64,000 nt of DNA, from the NCBI RefSeq assembly GCF_006334915.2, contig NZ_VDMA02000034.1, positions 1 through 64,000 of the forward strand, given 5' to 3'. The position numbers and the translations under genes were made by a program. Source of the DNA: Microbispora catharanthi. GTDB taxonomy: Bacteria > Actinomycetota > Actinomycetes > Streptosporangiales > Streptosporangiaceae. The notes beneath the pieces are model-generated. The model did no database searches and had not been told where the DNA came from. It saw only the letters and a program-made list of their open reading frames with translations. This document shows, one piece after another, positions 46,041 through 54,978 of the stretch (positions are counted from its first letter, which is position 1; each line of letters begins with the position of its first letter).

Positions 46041-46655
46041 GCCGGGAAGCGAGGTCCTGACATCCAGTAGGGCCACGAGGGGCATGGGCGTTCCCGCCCG
46101 TGCCCCTTCCACGTGTCCAGGCACGCTCAGCGTTCCCCGCCTTCGTTCGCGGAGGAGTTTGGCCAGGGCTCGTGCGGTCGTGGATCTGACGGTGCTCTGC
46201 CCCACCCCCATGACCAGGGCGATCTCGGAGTCCGCCAGGTCGAGGTAGTAACGCAGCACCAGCGCCTCCCGCTGGCGCCTGGGCAGCCGGGCCAGTGCCC
46301 GCAGCACCTGCCTGCGGGACTCGCCGATGAGGACGGCGGTCTCCGCCGAGTCGGCGAGGTCGGTGACCCGCTGCGTGCGGCGCAGCATGACCGCGCGGCG
46401 GCGCAGCACCGACCGCGACCCGTTGAGCACACAGGTCCGCAGATAGGCGAGCGTCAGATCCGGGGGCCGCCGCCGGCCGTGCAGCCGGGCGAAGACGTCC
46501 TGCACCACGTCCTCCGCCGACTCCAGGTCGCCGACGAGCAGCACCGCGAGCCGCACCAGGCCGACCCGGTGCTCGCGGTACAGCCCCGCCAGATCGGACT
46601 CGGGAGGCGGCGCCGGCGATGCGAGCGCCGTCAACCGTAGGGATTCACGATCCAT
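45975..46655 (-). CDS. ECF sigma factor (SigE-like)
   Basis: A 226-residue sigma-70-family factor. Region 2: LAGLYREHRVGLVRLAVLL and DLESAEDVVQDVFARLHGR; region 4: LPRRQREALVLRYYLDLAD, then SEIALVMGVGQSTVRSTTAR as the HTH. After region 4 there is an extra tail of about 50 residues (SVPGHVEGARAGTPMPLVAL and on) whose DNA contains the terminator of the convergent repeat gene, so its conservation is doubtful. ATG at 46655, weak ribosome site. No anti-sigma gene is adjacent; the neighbouring secreted repeat protein is a candidate target. Confidence 0.88.
   Translation of the reverse strand: MDRESLRLTALASPAPPPESDLAGLYREHRVGLVRLAVLLVGDLESAEDVVQDVFARLHGRRRPPDLTLAYLRTCVLNGSRSVLRRRAVMLRRTQRVTDLADSAETAVLIGESRRQVLRALARLPRRQREALVLRYYLDLADSEIALVMGVGQSTVRSTTARALAKLLRERRRGTLSVPGHVEGARAGTPMPLVALLDVRTSLPGSRVAVLAGGVHHGPAVAGDLP
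46078..46107 (+). terminator. terminator hairpin of the RPVT-repeat gene
   Basis: AGGGGCATGGGCG and CGCCCGTGCCCCT pair over 13 positions with one mismatch and a TTCC loop, 38 bp after the repeat-gene stop and inside the 3' part of the opposing sigma gene. Confidence 0.6.
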
Positions 46656-46717
46656 GCAGTGTGAACGCGTAGCCCCGCCGATCCGCTGCTCGCGTGTTTC
46701 CGGCCCGGTACGTGCGA

Positions 46718-46746
46718 AGGCCCCTCCGGATGGTCCGGAAGGGCCT
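46718..46746 (-). terminator. terminator after the NTF2-like gene
   Basis: AGGCCCCTCCGGA and TCCGGAAGGGCCT pair at 12 of 13 positions with a TGG loop, 20 bp beyond the stop of the gene at 46767-47150. Confidence 0.6.
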
Positions 46747-46766
46747 CGCGACTTCGGAACCTCGCG

Positions 46767-47150
46767 TCACGCCTCACTGGCGTGGGCCGCCAGGACGCGC
46801 CAGCCGTACTCGCCGGTGTGCACCCACGTGCGCGTGTAGCGCAACCGGCCGGCGAACGGCTCGCCGTCGAAGGTGCCTTCGAGCGTGCCGAGGAAGCACG
46901 TGACTCCGGTCGTCCCCGAGACGACGACGGTGAGGTCCTCCTCGGCCACCTTCGTCATCACCTGCGTACGCGAGCGGTGGTTGTGGAGATCGAGTTGCTT
47001 GGCCTCCGTGTGCAGCCGGCCGTCCGGCGGTCCCGTGAAGACGAGCCGCTCGTCGAGCAGCCGGTCGAGCTCCTCCACGTCACCGCCGAGCTGCGCCTTC
47101 TGCAGTCGCCGCTCGGCCTCGTACAGCTCGTTAAGGAGCGTGCCTGTCAT
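46767..47150 (-). CDS. NTF2-like (DUF4440-type) protein
   Basis: A 127-residue cone-fold protein: LYEAERRLQKAQLGGDVEEL, LDERLVFTGPPDGRLHTEAK and GRLRYTRTWVHTGEYGWRVL follow the SnoaL/DUF4440 pattern of a small pocketed dimer. ATG at 47150 with GGAGAGGA 6 nt upstream. It is followed by a clear terminator, so it is its own unit. Ligand unknown. Confidence 0.8.
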   Translation of the reverse strand: MTGTLLNELYEAERRLQKAQLGGDVEELDRLLDERLVFTGPPDGRLHTEAKQLDLHNHRSRTQVMTKVAEEDLTVVVSGTTGVTCFLGTLEGTFDGEPFAGRLRYTRTWVHTGEYGWRVLAAHASEA

Positions 47151-47221
47151 GTCGGTCCTCTCCGTCGTGGCGCGTCTTCGGCGACACAACGGTAGTCCCG
47201 GCGGCTTCCGGTTTCAGCAGG

Positions 47222-48775
47222 TCACTTCCCGGTGTCCTGCTTGCTCCCGGGCGTGCAGTACGGGCAGAACGGCTCGCGCTGGACGCAGACCTTGACCGTG
47301 TCGCTGTCGTTGGCCGGGTCGAGGTCGAGCTCCTTGCCGCCGACGGTGGCGGTGTTGACCGTCTCCCCGATCGCGGTGGCCTTCGCGCGGACGACCAGCG
47401 TGGCCGTCGCGCCACTGGCCAGCGTTCCCACGGTCCACGTTCCACCGGCGTACGTGCCGGTCGAGCGCGTGGACGACAGGAAGGCGAGGTTGGCCGGCAG
47501 GACGTCCTTGACGGCGACGCCCGTGGCGTCGTTGGGCCCGGCGTTGGCGACCGTGACGCGGTAGGTGACGGTCTCCCCCACGGTGACCTCGGTCTTGTCC
47601 GCGGACTTGACCACGCTCAGGTCGACGGCCGGGTTGACCTCGGTGACGGCGTCACCGCTGGTGGAGGTCAACGGCTCGGGCTCGGGGCCGAGCCGGTTCT
47701 CGTAGGCGACCGCGCCGCTGTTGACGACCTGCTTGCCCGCGACCGCCCTGCCGACCTTGACCCGGAACTCCACGGTGGTGCCGTCCGGCAGGGTGGTGTC
47801 GTTGGCCAGCCGACCCCCCGTCGTGCCCGTGGCGCCGTCTCCCAGCCTGAAGGAGACAGCACCGGTGGCGGCGTCGAACTCGGCCTGGTCGTCGCCGGCC
47901 TGGTCGGTCATGGCGCCGCTGCCCGGGCCGCTCACGACGCGGAGCGAGCCGGGCACGTAGGTGGTCCCGGCCGGGACCTTGTCGGTGAGCCGGACGTTCT
48001 GCGCGACGTCGCCCCCCTTGTCGACGGCGGTCAGCCGGTAGGTGATCTCGTCGCCGACGTCCACCGGCCCCTGCGGGCTCGCGGACTTGGTGACGACGAC
48101 GCACGGCGGGGTGCCGAAGAAGACGTCGTCGAGGAAGTTGCCGATCGCCGCGTTGCCCCCGGCGGCGGAGATGGAACGGAAGGCGAACCTGGTGATCGTC
48201 TGCCCGGCGGGCACGGTGTAGGTGCCGTGGTAGGCGCCCCACTTAGCGGTGCCGTCGGACATGATCCCCTGCTGGGCGGGACCCGAGGGAGCGCCGATGT
48301 CCAGCGCCATCTGGTCGGTGCCGAGACGCCCGCGGTGGGACAGCCGCCAGTACAGCTTCTGGCCCGGAGTGGTCGGACGGTCCTGGTAGAGGGTCGAGAC
48401 CTGGTTGGCGTTCAGCTCCGCGAACTGCGCGCCCTCGACCGCCGGAACGTTCATCCGGGGGCTCCAGACCTCGATCATGTGATCGGTGGCGGTCGTCCGC
48501 CAGCCCGGCACCGCGTTCGGGTTGTTCTGCGAGGCGTCGGGGAACGAAGCCCACGTCCCCGCGACGACGGGCTTCTCGAAGCCGCCGTCGACCAGCGCCA
48601 CCTGCTCAGGACACGACGCGGGGTTCGGCGCCGCGGCCCGCTGCGCCGCCGTGGCCGCGGCCTCGACACGGGCGGGCGCGGCGTCGGCAGGGACCGCTCC
48701 GCACAGCGTCAGGGGGACAGCCGCCGCCACCAGGGCGGCGACGGGGTAACACATCCTGCGGATGTGCCTCATCAT
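47222..48775 (-). CDS. secreted surface protein with two DUF11 repeats
   Basis: A 517-residue exported protein. Signal peptide in residues 1-32 (YPVAALVAAAVPLTLCGA). Residues about 60-240 are a lectin-like or CBM-like beta domain (VALVDGGFEKPVVAGTWASF, GTYTVPAGQTITRFAFRS). Two DUF11 modules follow: CVVVTKSASPQGPVDVGDE and VDLSVVKSADKTEVTVGET, each with the family's DVLP-type NVRLTDKVPAGTTYV/VAVKDVLPANLAFL. The C-terminus CVQREPFCPYCTPGSKQDT has three Cys and no LPXTG signal. ATG at 48775 with AGAGGAC 6 nt upstream. Probably wall-associated. Confidence 0.85.
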   Translation of the reverse strand: MMRHIRRMCYPVAALVAAAVPLTLCGAVPADAAPARVEAAATAAQRAAAPNPASCPEQVALVDGGFEKPVVAGTWASFPDASQNNPNAVPGWRTTATDHMIEVWSPRMNVPAVEGAQFAELNANQVSTLYQDRPTTPGQKLYWRLSHRGRLGTDQMALDIGAPSGPAQQGIMSDGTAKWGAYHGTYTVPAGQTITRFAFRSISAAGGNAAIGNFLDDVFFGTPPCVVVTKSASPQGPVDVGDEITYRLTAVDKGGDVAQNVRLTDKVPAGTTYVPGSLRVVSGPGSGAMTDQAGDDQAEFDAATGAVSFRLGDGATGTTGGRLANDTTLPDGTTVEFRVKVGRAVAGKQVVNSGAVAYENRLGPEPEPLTSTSGDAVTEVNPAVDLSVVKSADKTEVTVGETVTYRVTVANAGPNDATGVAVKDVLPANLAFLSSTRSTGTYAGGTWTVGTLASGATATLVVRAKATAIGETVNTATVGGKELDLDPANDSDTVKVCVQREPFCPYCTPGSKQDTGK

Positions 48776-48939
48776 GAACGTCCTCTCGTCGTGGCGATTC
48801 ACCAGGCCGTACGAGCGGCGCTGGCACCGCAGGGAAGATTCGTCCGACGGGGACGAGAGGCGCGGCACGACACGTGCGGCCGTGCCAACAGTTGGCCGGA
48901 TCTTGTTCTCTGCCGACCCTGTGCAGGGAAGATCTAGAT

Positions 48940-49338
48940 CTAGGTCGAGGCCCCCCGCGGCCAGAACTGGACCAAGAACTGCTCCCGCGGATCCGCTTCG
49001 TCATCGGCCCGTGTGTACACCCGTACGTTCCACAGCCGCTCCGGCTCCCCGAGCAGCAGGAACCCGTCCTGCACGCCCGTGTACAGCTCCGCCGCGCAGA
49101 CTTCTCCGGCCTCCGAGCGGAGGACGCGGGTGACGACATCCGACCACGGCTCGCGCTGATCACCTGGCTCGTCGTCCCACACTTCGAGCGTGAGGCTCAC
49201 GAGGTCGTCCTCGGCCGAGAGCCTGAGGCCGCCGCGGTCGGACGGCGCGAAGGGGTCCCAGGAGAACGACACATCGACGATGAAAAAGGTCCCGTCGTGG
49301 ACGTTCACCTCGCAGTCGCTACGGGAGATCAGGGGCAC
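48940..49338 (-). CDS. unidentified protein paired with a crystallin-J1-like protein
   Basis: A 132-residue acidic protein, predicted mostly beta: VNVHDGTFFIVDVSFSWDPF, VSLTLEVWDDEPGDQ and LWNVRVYTRADDEADP. I do not recognise the family. It begins 4 nt after the stop of the 49343-49708 gene, so the two are co-translated. No signal peptide. Confidence 0.68.
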   Translation of the reverse strand: MPLISRSDCEVNVHDGTFFIVDVSFSWDPFAPSDRGGLRLSAEDDLVSLTLEVWDDEPGDQREPWSDVVTRVLRSEAGEVCAAELYTGVQDGFLLLGEPERLWNVRVYTRADDEADPREQFLVQFWPRGAST

Positions 49339-49342
49339 GAGC

Positions 49343-49708
49343 TCATGTCCTGTCCAGGTCCGGCCGGAACTCGTGCACCACTTCGATGACGCCGGAGATG
49401 TGCGCGTTGAACTCGTCCAGCTCCTCGGCGGGCACCCACAGTTCGAGAATCGTCTCCCCGCCGGCCTGCTGGATCGGATAGCGGGCCAGGAAGTCTTCGG
49501 GCACGTGAAAGCGGGTCACATAACCGACCCCGTAGCGGGGAGCATTCCAGTCACGGGCGATCCTGATCGCGTAGTCCTCGTTGAGCACGGGATAGAAGAT
49601 CGGCTGCTCGGGCAGCCGCGGCGGCCACGCCCGCCACCCGGACCGCCGGACCAGTTCCAACTCCTCCGGCCCGGTCGGCCGCCACAAGGTCTTCAACTCG
49701 CCCGACAT
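49343..49708 (-). CDS. ADP-ribosylation/crystallin J1-like small protein
   Basis: A 121-residue protein matching the small actinobacterial family usually labelled ADP-ribosylation/crystallin J1: LKTLWRPTGPEELELVRRSG, WPPRLPEQPIFYPVLNEDYA, ARYPIQQAGGETILELW and VPAEELDEFNAHI. It is far shorter than ADP-ribosylglycohydrolases and has none of their metal-binding motifs, so the label says little about function. ATG at 49708 (49714 possible) after GGGAGGAG. Confidence 0.72.
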   Translation of the reverse strand: MSGELKTLWRPTGPEELELVRRSGWRAWPPRLPEQPIFYPVLNEDYAIRIARDWNAPRYGVGYVTRFHVPEDFLARYPIQQAGGETILELWVPAEELDEFNAHISGVIEVVHEFRPDLDRT

Positions 49709-49801
49709 GATCATCTCCTCCCGCGACCCCCAACCTAACCGGCCGGATCACGAGGAGGCATCCGAAATGTTCCGGTGCCGCGAACGGACGGCGGGGACGG
49801 C

Positions 49802-52048
49802 TCAGCGGGCCGCGCGCACGGTCTCCCGCGCCGCGCGGGCGAGCTTCTCGTCGTACGGCCGGCCCAGCTCACGCGCGAGCTCGATGGTCCGGTCGAGCAG
49901 CGTCAGCGCCTCGTCATAGCGGCCCGCCGCGCGGCACGTCTCGGCGTAGGCGTGCAGGACATCGATCTCCAGCTGCACCTCGGCCAGCGGTTCCAGCAGC
50001 TCGAAGGCCCGCCGGTGGTGTTCGAGCGCCTTCTCGGGTGAGCCCGTGGTCCGCAGCGCGACACCGAGACAGTTGTGGCACCACGCCTGGTTGTGCTGGA
50101 GATTGTGCTGTTCGGACAGCGTCAACGCGTCATGCAGCGTTCGCAGCGACTCCGCCGGATCGTCCGGTGCCAGCGCGAGACCGAGGGTGACCAGACCAGT
50201 GATCTGTGCGGGCCCGTCTGCCAGGGCGATGGATGTCCGGGCGAGTTCGACGGCTTCGCCGCGCTGCCCGAGGTGAAGTGTCACCCATCCGTCGAAGGCC
50301 AGCGCCTGGGACTGTCCCGCGTGGCGCCCGATCTTCTCGAACAGCTCGCGTGCCCGCCGGAAGTGCGCCTGTGCCGCTTCGAGGTCACCGAGATCCCGGC
50401 GCACCATGCCGATACGCAGCGCCAGGGCGGCTGCGATGTCGTCGTCCGGCCCTGACTGCTCGGCCAGTTCGTAGGCGGAGAGCGCCTCGGTGAGGCGTCC
50501 GGCGGTGGCACGGGCGTACCCGAGGTCCGCGAGCAGCGAAGCCCGCTCCTGGTCGCGGCCGAGACGGGCCGCGGCGGCCGCGGCGGCTTCGAGGAGGCGT
50601 GCCTGGTCGTCGGTTCCGCGGTGCCGGAAGAACCAGACCCGCATGGCCTGCGGCAGCTCGGCCACCACCTCGTCCACGCCGAGCCGCACGGCGGCGTCGA
50701 AGCAGGCCACCAGGTTGACGTACTCGAGGTCGAACCAGGCCAAGGCCCTCGCCGGATCTCCTGGCGAGGATTCCTTGCGGTGCGGCGAGGGCAGGGTCCG
50801 CTCGTGGGCGACGGCCTGCGCCAGATAGTGCATGAGGACCCGGCGCAGGGCGGCTTCGGCCCGCGGCTCCTCGTCGGCGGCGATGTCCGCCGCGTACTGC
50901 CGGATCAGATCGTGCATCCGGTAGCGCCCGGGCGAGGGCTCCTGGACCAGGTGGGCGTCGACCAGCTCCTCCAGCGACGCGCCGGCCCGGTCGGGCGGCA
51001 TGTCGGTGAGCGCGCCCGCCACCGCCGCGTCGAAGTCGGCGCCCGGCAGCACGCCCAGCAGCCGGAACATGCGCCGCTGGACCGCGTCGAGCTGCTGCAG
51101 CGACATGCCGAAGGCGGAGCCGAAGCGGCTGGGGGTGGCACGCAGCCGCTCGGCCAGCACGGCCACCGTCCAGCCCGGGCGGTGGCGAAGCCGCGCACCC
51201 GCCATCCGCAGCGCCAGCGGAAGTCCGCCGCACTGCCGCAGCACCTGGCCGACCGCTTCCTCTTCGGCGAGCGAGAGCCCCGCCGCCCGGCCGAACAGGT
51301 GCACCGCGTCGTCGTCGGTCAGCGGCTCCAGGGACACCGGCGGCACTCCGTCCAGGCTCACCAGCCGGTGACGGCTGGTGACCAGGACCGCGGACTTCCC
51401 CGCGCCGGGGAGCAGCGGGCGCACCTGCTCCGCGTCGACCGCGTTGTCGAGCACGACGAGAATCCGCCTGCGGGACAGCTCCGACCGCCAGAGCGCCGCG
51501 CGATCGGCGGTGCCGGCCGGGGGGTGCGTGACGTCCAACGCGCCCAGCAACCGGCCCAGCGCGGCGTGCGGCTCCAGTGGCTCCTGCCCCGGGGTGAAGC
51601 CCTGCAGGTCGAGATAGAGCCCGCCGTCCGGATACGCGGGGACGAGCCGATGGGCCACATGCACGGCCAGGCTGGTCTTGCCCACGCCGGCCATGCCGTC
51701 GACCGCGGCCGCGCCAGTGGTGCGCAGCAGCTCTTCGACCAGCGCGGACTCCGCTTCCCTGCCGGTGAAGTCGAACAGGTCGGCCGGGAGATCGTTGCGG
51801 CGCCGGGCGGGCGCCGCGCCGGCGTCTGCCGCCTCGGCCCACAGCGCGCGCAGTGGCCGGGGATCGCGTCCCACAGCGCGGCACAGCGCCACGACGGCCT
51901 CCCACGGCGGCACGAGCTGGCCGGTCAGGTACCGCGACAACGACGAGCTGCTCAGATCCGTCTGACGGGCAAGGGCGCGCAGGCTGAGCCCGCTCAGCTC
52001 CTTGATCCGGGCGAGCTGAGCCACCAGTCGCTCCTGGGGGCTGGACAC
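49802..52048 (-). CDS. STAND regulator: XRE HTH, NB-ARC ATPase, TPR
   Basis: A 748-residue signal-transducing ATPase. Residues about 1-65 are an XRE HTH ([39 protein letters not shown]). NB-ARC follows with Walker [19 protein letters not shown], Walker [21 protein letters not shown] and [16 protein letters not shown]. The winged helix ends in [13 protein letters not shown]. From about residue 450 come TPR repeats ([39 protein letters not shown]). ATP-dependent activation on ligand binding is known for the class. GTG at 52048 lacks a ribosome site; TACGGT lies 7 nt upstream, so the start may be leaderless. Divergent from the AhpD-like gene. Confidence 0.88.
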   Translation of the reverse strand: MSSPQERLVAQLARIKELSGLSLRALARQTDLSSSSLSRYLTGQLVPPWEAVVALCRAVGRDPRPLRALWAEAADAGAAPARRRNDLPADLFDFTGREAESALVEELLRTTGAAAVDGMAGVGKTSLAVHVAHRLVPAYPDGGLYLDLQGFTPGQEPLEPHAALGRLLGALDVTHPPAGTADRAALWRSELSRRRILVVLDNAVDAEQVRPLLPGAGKSAVLVTSRHRLVSLDGVPPVSLEPLTDDDAVHLFGRAAGLSLAEEEAVGQVLRQCGGLPLALRMAGARLRHRPGWTVAVLAERLRATPSRFGSAFGMSLQQLDAVQRRMFRLLGVLPGADFDAAVAGALTDMPPDRAGASLEELVDAHLVQEPSPGRYRMHDLIRQYAADIAADEEPRAEAALRRVLMHYLAQAVAHERTLPSPHRKESSPGDPARALAWFDLEYVNLVACFDAAVRLGVDEVVAELPQAMRVWFFRHRGTDDQARLLEAAAAAAARLGRDQERASLLADLGYARATAGRLTEALSAYELAEQSGPDDDIAAALALRIGMVRRDLGDLEAAQAHFRRARELFEKIGRHAGQSQALAFDGWVTLHLGQRGEAVELARTSIALADGPAQITGLVTLGLALAPDDPAESLRTLHDALTLSEQHNLQHNQAWCHNCLGVALRTTGSPEKALEHHRRAFELLEPLAEVQLEIDVLHAYAETCRAAGRYDEALTLLDRTIELARELGRPYDEKLARAARETVRAAR

Positions 52049-52212
52049 GTGCAACACCGTACCCGTCCCGGCCCACGCGGACGGATCGGCGATGCGTTCG
52101 CGCTGGTCAACAGGGTTCCGCGTGTCCCACGGTGTCCCACGGACCATGCGGGCCCCGGCGCGCCGATGGTCGTATAGCTCCTGTCGGAAACACCCGCGAC
52201 GAAGGAGAAGCG

Positions 52213-52668
52213 ATGTCGACCGAGCGCATGCCGAACCCGGCGGCTTTGATCCCCGAGGCGATGGAGGCCCTGGTAGCGGTCAACAGCGCCATCGCGGGTG
52301 CCGGAGTGGACGGCAAGCTGCTGGCGCTGAGCCACCTGCGGGCCAGCCAGATCAACGGCTGCGCTCCGTGTGTGGCCGGGGGCGTTCACCAGGCCCAGCG
52401 GCACGGCGTGACCGCAGACCAGGTGCACGCCGTCGCCGCGTGGCGGGAGACGCCGTGGTTCAGCGACGAGGAGCGCGCCGCGCTGGCCCTGACCGAGGCC
52501 GTGACCCGGCTCGCCGACCAGCCGGACCCGGTGCCGGACCAGGTGTGGGACATGGCCGCCACGCACTTCGACCAGAAGGAGCTGGCCGCACTGCTGCTCA
52601 ACATCGCGATCACCAACGCCTTCAACCGGCTCAACGTGCCGACCCGCCAGCAGGCGGGCCAGTGGTGA
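52213..52668 (+). CDS. AhpD/carboxymuconolactone decarboxylase-family peroxidase-like protein
   Basis: A 151-residue all-helical protein with the AhpD active-site pattern [19 protein letters not shown] (Cys50, Cys53, His near 58). Such proteins reduce peroxides or pass electrons to peroxiredoxins. ATG with AAGGAG 8 nt upstream. The DUF1801 gene follows by 56 bp and a peroxiredoxin lies 2 kb away. Confidence 0.87.
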   Translation: MSTERMPNPAALIPEAMEALVAVNSAIAGAGVDGKLLALSHLRASQINGCAPCVAGGVHQAQRHGVTADQVHAVAAWRETPWFSDEERAALALTEAVTRLADQPDPVPDQVWDMAATHFDQKELAALLLNIAITNAFNRLNVPTRQQAGQW

Positions 52669-52724
52669 CACCGCCCCCGTCCAGCGCCACCCCGAGCCAC
52701 ACTTCACAGAGAGAGGAAGTCGTC

Positions 52725-53183
52725 ATGTCGACCACCACGAAGACCACCACCGCCGAGGGCCAGAAGTACGACGGGTTCACCGAGGAAGAGCGCGACGCGA
52801 TGAAGCAGCGCGCCAAGGAGCTGAAGACGAGCGCTCGGCGCGGCGCCAAGGCCGACACGGAGAGCGAGGTGCTCGCGAAGATCGCCGAAATGGCGGATTC
52901 CGACCGGGTGATCGCCGAGCGGCTGCACGCCCTGATCAAGGCCAGCGCGCCCGAACTCACGGCGAAGCTGTGGTACGGGATGCCCGCGTACGCCCGCGAC
53001 GGCAAGATGATCTGCTTCTTCCAGGCTGCGGCGAAGTTCAAGGCCCGCTACGCGACGCTCGGCTTCAGCGACGAGGCGAACCTCGACGAAGGCGCCATGT
53101 GGCCGGCCTCGTACGCCCTGACCGAGATCACCGCCGACGTCGAGGCGAGGATCGGGGCGCTCCTGAGGCAGGCGCTGAGCTGA
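52725..53183 (+). CDS. DUF1801 (YdhG-like) protein
   Basis: A 152-residue protein. The N-terminal half is charged ([19 protein letters not shown]) and the second half has the DUF1801 pattern: [39 protein letters not shown] and [13 protein letters not shown]. Relatives include frataxin-like iron chaperones (YdhG/Fra), but the match covers only the core. ATG with AGAGAGGAA upstream; probably co-transcribed with the AhpD gene. Confidence 0.82.
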   Translation: MSTTTKTTTAEGQKYDGFTEEERDAMKQRAKELKTSARRGAKADTESEVLAKIAEMADSDRVIAERLHALIKASAPELTAKLWYGMPAYARDGKMICFFQAAAKFKARYATLGFSDEANLDEGAMWPASYALTEITADVEARIGALLRQALS

Positions 53184-53197
53184 GGACCGGGCGCCGG

Positions 53198-54250
53198 TCA
53201 GCCGGGAATCGGGCCCAGCCCGAGAACGGCGCGCAGAGCGTTCTCCAGGTCGGCGGCGCGATCGAAATCGCCCGCATGGCCAGTGAGAAAGGCGAAGGAG
53301 TAGCCGGCGGCTCCGGCGTAGTTGCCGCCCAGGCCGCCCATCCCGTAGTCGTCACCGTCGATGCCGAAGCCCAGCCCCCAGGTCGTCTGTGCCCCGAAGA
53401 CCGCGTCCGTCCCCGAGCACTGGGCGGTGGTGGCCTCGGCGAGCAGGTCGGCTGACAGCAGCCGCGGCAACGCGGAGTAGAACCCGGCGGCTGCACGGGC
53501 GGTGCCGTGGCCGTTGACAGCGGGGATCTCGGCGGCCCGCCAGGCGGCGGAGTTGACCACGGCCGGGTCCTGGGCACCGGGCGGATTGCCGATCGCCCGG
53601 GGGTAGAGGCCGGGCTTGCCGTCCAGCGCGGCAGCCCGGAAGGCCGGGGTCAATCCGGTCAGCTCGATCGCCCGTGCCTGTTCCTCGGGGCCGAGGCCGA
53701 TGTGGAAGTCCAGCCCGTGTGGGCCGCAGACCTCCTCGGCGAGAAAGCGGCCGAGCGTCCGTCCGTCGGTGCGCCGGACCAGTTCGCCGACCAGGTGCCC
53801 GTAGAACAACGCCGACTCGCCGTGCGCGGTGCCCGGCTCCCACGACGGCTCCTGCGCGGCGAGAAGCGCGCACAGCCGGTCCCAGTCGTAGAAGCTCTCG
53901 GTGGGCACCGGTCGGTCCAGCGCCACGACGCCGGCCTGGTGCGACAGGACATGTCGTACGGTCGCCGGCGCGGTGAACTCGGGCCAGTAACGCTGCATCG
54001 GGGCGTCCAGCTCCAGCACGCCCCGATCCACGAGGAGCAACGCACAGACCGCCGCGAACGGTTTGGTCACGGAGTACGGCATGACGATGCTGTCGCGTGA
54101 CCAGCCGGGCCCGCCCCACAGGTCGACGACCCACCGGCCGTCCAGCTGGGCGGCGACCGCCGCCCCCGCTCCGCCGGCCTGCCGCTTCAGCACATCGGCG
54201 AAAACGTCCCGTACGTGCTCGAAACCAGGTTCCACCGTTCCGTTGATCAC
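53198..54250 (-). CDS. beta-lactamase-fold serine hydrolase (class C/esterase type)
   Basis: About 350 residues. SVTK (Ser60-Lys63) is the nucleophile motif and FYGHLVGELVRRTDGRTLG carries the Tyr-x-x/Asn position; GGLGGNYAGAAGYSF near the end replaces the KTG strand. Opening INGTVEPGFEHVRDVFAD is typical of actinobacterial EstB-like esterases. The GTG at 54250 is favoured: TTGCCT (54282-54287) and TAGGTT (54258-54263) are 18 bp apart and 7 nt before it, so it looks leaderless. Substrate unknown. Confidence 0.87.
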   Translation of the reverse strand: MINGTVEPGFEHVRDVFADVLKRQAGGAGAAVAAQLDGRWVVDLWGGPGWSRDSIVMPYSVTKPFAAVCALLLVDRGVLELDAPMQRYWPEFTAPATVRHVLSHQAGVVALDRPVPTESFYDWDRLCALLAAQEPSWEPGTAHGESALFYGHLVGELVRRTDGRTLGRFLAEEVCGPHGLDFHIGLGPEEQARAIELTGLTPAFRAAALDGKPGLYPRAIGNPPGAQDPAVVNSAAWRAAEIPAVNGHGTARAAAGFYSALPRLLSADLLAEATTAQCSGTDAVFGAQTTWGLGFGIDGDDYGMGGLGGNYAGAAGYSFAFLTGHAGDFDRAADLENALRAVLGLGPIPG

Positions 54251-54391
54251 GGCCACAAACCTAGGAACGGAGGTCAGCCGAAGGCAATCTCGGCGCCGCA
54301 AGGATCCGGCCGGGCAGGCCGGTGACGTTCCGGCCTGCCCGTGCCGCCCTGCCCGTGTCGCCCCGCCCGTGCGCGCGACGCGCAAGGAGGT

Positions 54392-54877
54392 TCAGGCGGC
54401 GGGCGAGTGCTCCCGGATGTAGCGGATCAGGCCGACGACGTCGTCGGGGACGAGACGGCCGATCGCGCCGCTGGAGTAGACGCTGACGACGACCCGCCCG
54501 TCGGGGTCGAGCACGAAGCCGGTCGACTGGACATACCTGGGGTCGTCGTTGACGAAAGCGCCGGTCGCGCGGGCCAGGAGGTCCGGGTCGGCGCTGTGAC
54601 CGACCGGGAAGTCCAGCCGGAGTGTGGCGGCCAGTTCCCCCGTCGTGGCCTCGTCGTCCACCGACAGGGCCACCACCTTGGCTTCCACGCCGGTGAGGGT
54701 GTCCAGCGACCGCTGGAAGGCGCGCAACTGCGCCTTACAGTAGGGGCACCACGAACCCCGGTAGAAGAGGACGACGCCGAAGCTTCCGGCCAGCGCGCCG
54801 GGCAGGTGCAGGGTCTCCCCGCCGGGAAGGGCCACGGCCAGGTCGGGAAAGCGGTCGCCGGGGTGAAGCAGTGTCAT
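54392..54877 (-). CDS. peroxiredoxin (AhpC/TSA, two-cysteine CxxC form)
   Basis: A 161-residue thioredoxin-fold protein: FYRGSWCPYCKAQLRAFQ puts the reactive residues at Cys44 and Cys47, the spacing of PrxQ/BCP-like or redoxin enzymes. DDEATTGELAATLRLDFPVG and TGFVLDPDGRVVVSVYSS complete the fold. It should reduce peroxides in the cytosol. ATG at 54877 with GAGAGGA about 9 nt upstream. It shares a 101-bp divergent region with the ECF sigma gene. Confidence 0.88.
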   Translation of the reverse strand: MTLLHPGDRFPDLAVALPGGETLHLPGALAGSFGVVLFYRGSWCPYCKAQLRAFQRSLDTLTGVEAKVVALSVDDEATTGELAATLRLDFPVGHSADPDLLARATGAFVNDDPRYVQSTGFVLDPDGRVVVSVYSSGAIGRLVPDDVVGLIRYIREHSPAA

Positions 54878-54978
54878 GTCGATGTTCCTCTCGTGTCGGG
54901 ACGATGTGCTGACACTGTCTTCGCGTCACCGTCGGCCGAGGTCTTACCTCCTGAGGGCGGTCGAATACCATCGGACGC

